Positions 13,171 to 15,833 of a stretch of 15,833 nucleotides of DNA are shown in pieces. The notes beneath the pieces were generated by a model. The model searched no databases, had not been told where the DNA came from, and saw nothing but the letters and a program-made list of their open reading frames with translations. Each line of letters starts with the position of its first letter. The first letter of the stretch is position 1. Both the position numbers and the translations under genes were made by a program. Origin of the DNA: JBCCMF01 sp038747545 (GTDB lineage Bacteria > Bacteroidota > Rhodothermia > Rhodothermales > JBCCMF01); the NCBI GenBank assembly GCA_038747545.1, contig JBCDJT010000116.1:1-15833 (forward strand). Reading direction: 5' to 3'.

Positions 13171-15566
13171 TAATTCCTCAACGGCTTGCCCGTTTGGAGC
13201 AGGTGTATGATGCGCGCCTGCGTCTTTTCTTGGCCCAGCAAGTGCATGAACACCTCGCGCTCTAGATCGATGAGGTAGTCTTCGTGGACCTCCTGCGAGC
13301 CCGAGAGGCCGCCGCCTGCCAACACGTAGCCGAAGCGGTCGGCGAGGTAGCCGTCGTACTCGCTGATGTACTGGCCCGACCGGAACTGATGGATGGCGAT
13401 CTGCATGGCGGCGTAGGCGGGCTGTCCCAGCACCTTGATGTGCGACCGCACTGGCGGTGGCAGGTAGCCTTGCTCGGAGCGGCGGATCACCTCCTGCTTG
13501 GCTACGAAGAACCGCCGGGCGTCGTTGATGACGATGTGCGCCGACGGTGCGGCAAAGCCGAGGTCGATAGCTTCCCGAGCGCTGGTCGCCACCTTGGCCA
13601 TGGCGACGGTCTCGAAGAAGGTCTGCAGGTGCGCGAAGATCTCGCTGTCGTGCCCGTTTGGGGCGCGCTCAGTAGCCAGCGCGGCGAGCGTCATGGTGCC
13701 CGTCCCGGCAGGAATGAGCCCCACGCCCAGCTCGACGAGGCCGATGTACGTCTCAGCAGCCAGCACGGGCTGCGGACAGGCCATCGTCAGCTCGCACGCA
13801 CCGCCGAGCGCGCGCTGGTGCGGGGCCACGACGACGGGCTTGGCCGCATACCGCACGCGCTGCACGACTTCCTGGAAGCGCGCCACTTGACGTTCTAAGA
13901 TGTTGAACCGCCCTGCTGCTACCGCCATCGCCACCTCGCCGAGGTTGGCGCCAACGGAGAAGTTGGCGCCCTCGTTGGCAATGACCAGCCCGCGCAGATC
14001 GCGGTCGGCCTCTACCTTGGCAATAACCTCCAGCAAGCCGTTCATCACGTAGGCGCCCAGCGTGTTAGCCTTGGAGCGAAACTCGTAGAGCGCCACGCCA
14101 TCGCCCATGTCGAGCAGTGCCGCGTCGGCGTTCTGCCAGAGCACGTTGTTGGCGTCAGCTTTGAGGGCGGGGAGGCTGATCTCGTCGGCGGGGGCGTGCT
14201 CAGCGTGATAGGCCGCGTCTTCGGGATGGTAGACGTCCTGCGTGCCGTCGGCGGCGCGGTAGAAGGCGGTGTGGCCCGCATCGGCGATCGCGCTCACCCA
14301 GTCGGGCAGCGCAATGTTAGCGTCATGCATGGCGGTGCGGACGCGCTCGAAGCCGAGCACATCCCACATCTCAAACGGGCCCAATTCCCAGCCAAAGCCC
14401 CAGCGGATCGCCTTATCGACGTTGGCGGGGTTGCCCGTGATTTCCGGTACCCGGCGAGCGGCGTAGGCGAGCAGATCGAGCGTGGTCTCGCGGAAGAACT
14501 GCCCCGCCCGGCCGCCGTCCTCGAACAACCACGTCAGCCGATCGGCAAGTGGCTTGCCTTTGATCTCTTTGACCCCAGGCAAATCGAGCGGCTGTGGGTC
14601 GGTGTACTCCCCTGTCGCGGGGTCGATGGACGTGATGACTTTGCCTTCCTTCCTGTAGAAACCCGCACGTGTCTTTGCGCCCAGTGCGCCGTTGGCGACG
14701 AGTTGCTGCACGAGCGGCGGCACCTTGAACATCGCGCGGCTCTCGTCATCGACGGCTTTCTCGTAGAGCGTGGAGGCGACATACGCCATCACGTCAAGCC
14801 CTACGACATCGGCGGTGCGGAACGTGGCCGACTTCGGGTGGCCTACCAGCGTGCCCGTCAGCGTGTCGATCTCCTCGATGCTGTAGCGGCCGTCGGTGAA
14901 ATACTGCATCGCCTTCATCAGCGCGTAGATGCCGATGCGGTTGCCCACGAAGTACGGCACGTCGTTGGCGACGACGATGCCTTTGCCCAGATGCACACGA
15001 CCGAAGTGAGCTACGCGCTCGGTGACCTCAGGCGCGGTGTCTTCTGTCGGGATGAGTTCGAGCAGCTTGAGGTAGCGCGGCGGGTTGAAGAAGTGCGTGC
15101 CGATGAACCGCTGGCGGAAACCCTCGCTGCGCCCCTCGGCGATCTCGCGGATGGGGATGCCGCTGGTGTTGGTCGAGATAATGGCATCCGGGCGGGCAAC
15201 GGCCTCGATACGTTCCATCACGCGCTGCTTGATGTCGAGCCGCTCAATCACGGCCTCGATGATCCAGTCGGCCTCGGCCAGCCAGTCCCAGTGCTCGTCG
15301 AAGTTGCCGAGCTTCACGCGCTTCTGCGCGGCGGCGGTGAAGAACGGCGCGGGCTTCATCTTGGTCGTCCGCTTGAACGCCTTCTCCACGACGCTATTGG
15401 CTGGCGCACCGTCCTTGCCCGCGATGTCGAGCAGGCGCACCTGCAGCCCGGCGTTGGCGAAGTGCGCGGCGATCTGCGCGCCCATCGTGCCCGCCCCCAG
15501 CACAGCGACCGTGCGGAACGGGTGCGTGGCGGCGTGGAGTTGAAGGTCTTGAGCGATGGCTTCCAT
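13170..15566 (-). CDS. fadN: FadN-type 3-hydroxyacyl-CoA dehydrogenase/enoyl-CoA hydratase
   Basis: This bifunctional enzyme hydrates 2-enoyl-CoA and oxidises the L-3-hydroxyacyl-CoA with NAD, the middle steps of beta-oxidation. Domain order is dehydrogenase first and hydratase last, as in Bacillus FadN and opposite to E. coli FadB/FadJ. The 798-residue length fits. The Rossmann motif is VAVLGAGTMGAQIA (GAGTMG at 24-29). ISTNTSGIPI and GTHFFNP with His158 are the dehydrogenase active-site segments. A second 3HCDH C-terminal repeat follows (about 170-430). The hydratase domain (about 472-680) has the oxyanion segment NFSVGANLGE and both catalytic glutamates, Glu591 in GGACELTMACP and Glu612 in GLVELGVGLIPAGTG. 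Start choice: the ATG at 15566 lies just ahead of the Rossmann fold; a GTG at 15605 would add 13 residues. No SD sequence is seen. The thiolase gene is next downstream; an acyl-CoA dehydrogenase is expected nearby but is not in the window. Confidence 0.95.
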   Translation of the reverse strand: MEAIAQDLQLHAATHPFRTVAVLGAGTMGAQIAAHFANAGLQVRLLDIAGKDGAPANSVVEKAFKRTTKMKPAPFFTAAAQKRVKLGNFDEHWDWLAEADWIIEAVIERLDIKQRVMERIEAVARPDAIISTNTSGIPIREIAEGRSEGFRQRFIGTHFFNPPRYLKLLELIPTEDTAPEVTERVAHFGRVHLGKGIVVANDVPYFVGNRIGIYALMKAMQYFTDGRYSIEEIDTLTGTLVGHPKSATFRTADVVGLDVMAYVASTLYEKAVDDESRAMFKVPPLVQQLVANGALGAKTRAGFYRKEGKVITSIDPATGEYTDPQPLDLPGVKEIKGKPLADRLTWLFEDGGRAGQFFRETTLDLLAYAARRVPEITGNPANVDKAIRWGFGWELGPFEMWDVLGFERVRTAMHDANIALPDWVSAIADAGHTAFYRAADGTQDVYHPEDAAYHAEHAPADEISLPALKADANNVLWQNADAALLDMGDGVALYEFRSKANTLGAYVMNGLLEVIAKVEADRDLRGLVIANEGANFSVGANLGEVAMAVAAGRFNILERQVARFQEVVQRVRYAAKPVVVAPHQRALGGACELTMACPQPVLAAETYIGLVELGVGLIPAGTGTMTLAALATERAPNGHDSEIFAHLQTFFETVAMAKVATSAREAIDLGFAAPSAHIVINDARRFFVAKQEVIRRSEQGYLPPPVRSHIKVLGQPAYAAMQIAIHQFRSGQYISEYDGYLADRFGYVLAGGGLSGSQEVHEDYLIDLEREVFMHLLGQEKTQARIIHLLQTGKPLRN

Positions 15567-15632
15567 GTATGGTCTCAGGTCGGAAAGTCGAAAGTCATGC
15601 ACCACTGCTGCGAAATGCCTGCACCTTCCAGC

Positions 15633-15746
15633 TTGTCATCCCGAGCGTAAGTCGAGAGCGCGAAGCACACCGAAGGTAAATCTCCCACTCTGACGTCATG
15701 CAAAACAGATGCGGGGGAGATCCCTCGGCTCCGCTCGGGATGACAA
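15633..15746. repeat. Dispersed inverted-repeat element upstream of fadN
   Basis: TTGTCATCCCGAGCG (15633-15647) and CGCTCGGGATGACAA (15732-15746) are perfect 15-bp terminal inverted repeats. Nested arms ATCTCCC (15680-15686) and GGGAGAT (15715-15721) allow a longer stem. Elements beginning TGTCATCCCGAGCG and carrying GGGGAGATCCCTCGGC are, from memory, scattered in many copies in genomes of several phyla. It has no coding capacity: the minus-strand reading that contains HPERSRGIS is a known translation artefact of such repeats. It occupies most of the 267-bp region between fadN and the right edge. Confidence 0.85.
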
Positions 15747-15833
15747 AAGTGGACGTCATGCTGGACACTGCGTTTCGGAGGTGGTATCGAAGGGAACGGA
15801 TGCAAGGGCTACACGAAGGCGCTGAAGCCGGTG

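Noticed and set aside
14196..15650. Plus-strand 484-residue open frame opposite fadN.
   Set aside because: Antisense shadow of a clearly recognised enzyme in GC-rich DNA; no domain, and composition rich in His, Arg and Val as expected of a shadow.
15575..15805. Minus-strand 76-residue reading frame containing HPERSRGIS.
   Set aside because: It is the translation of the dispersed inverted-repeat element; this peptide string is a familiar annotation artefact of such repeats.
15758..15833. Plus-strand open frame starting MLDTAFRRWYRRERMQGLHE and running off the right edge.
   Set aside because: Only 25 codons are visible, there is no ribosome site or recognised motif, and a minus-strand frame ending at a TAG at 15809-15811 (TGFSAFV) is equally possible.

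Overview
The window reads as a GC-rich bacterial chromosome, most likely from the Bacteroidota side and probably the Rhodothermia (Rhodothermus/Salinibacter relatives). Three things point there: the protein flavour, the neighbouring LytR-C-domain and RsfS genes, and almost no Shine-Dalgarno sequences before the starts. This placement is inference; there is no rRNA gene or other phylogenetic marker beyond TsaD and RsfS.

Left part (1-3661, all minus strand). The 5' portion of an outer-membrane beta-barrel gene runs off the left edge. A strong hairpin terminator separates it from a 554-residue surface lipoprotein gene. Upstream of that is tsaD, the universal tRNA t6A enzyme. Centre-left (3834-8268, plus strand): a short exported Gly/Tyr-rich barrel-like protein with its own promoter and terminator, a membrane-anchored LytR_C protein, the ribosome silencing factor rsfS, a small lipoprotein, and a 717-residue STAND-type NTPase with a GNAT-like middle and a C-terminal helix-turn-helix. 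The last four follow one another closely and could be co-transcribed.

Centre (8269-11534). Two small plus-strand genes of unknown function follow the STAND gene; the second carries an acidic Trp-containing tandem repeat. A soluble PAS hybrid histidine kinase converges on them with only 7 bp between stop codons. A divergently transcribed DUF1223 thioredoxin-like secreted protein lies beyond a small palindrome.

Right part (11785-15566, minus strand). This is a fatty-acid beta-oxidation pair: a FadN-type 3-hydroxyacyl-CoA dehydrogenase/enoyl-CoA hydratase fusion followed by a thiolase. The two carry out the last three steps of the cycle. Their 200-bp spacer holds repeats: a seven-unit 7-bp tandem array ending 4 nt before the thiolase start, an inverted copy of the same motif upstream of it, and two copies of a GTGAGCG-type repeat abutting the fadN stop. 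A 114-bp inverted-repeat element of a widely dispersed type lies upstream of fadN.

Most of the window is ordinary core or near-core chromosome. The points that most deserve a second look are the STAND-GNAT-HTH fusion with its two uncharacterised small neighbours, and the tandem array sitting in the translation-initiation region of the thiolase gene. No phage, transposase, CRISPR array, tRNA or rRNA gene was seen.
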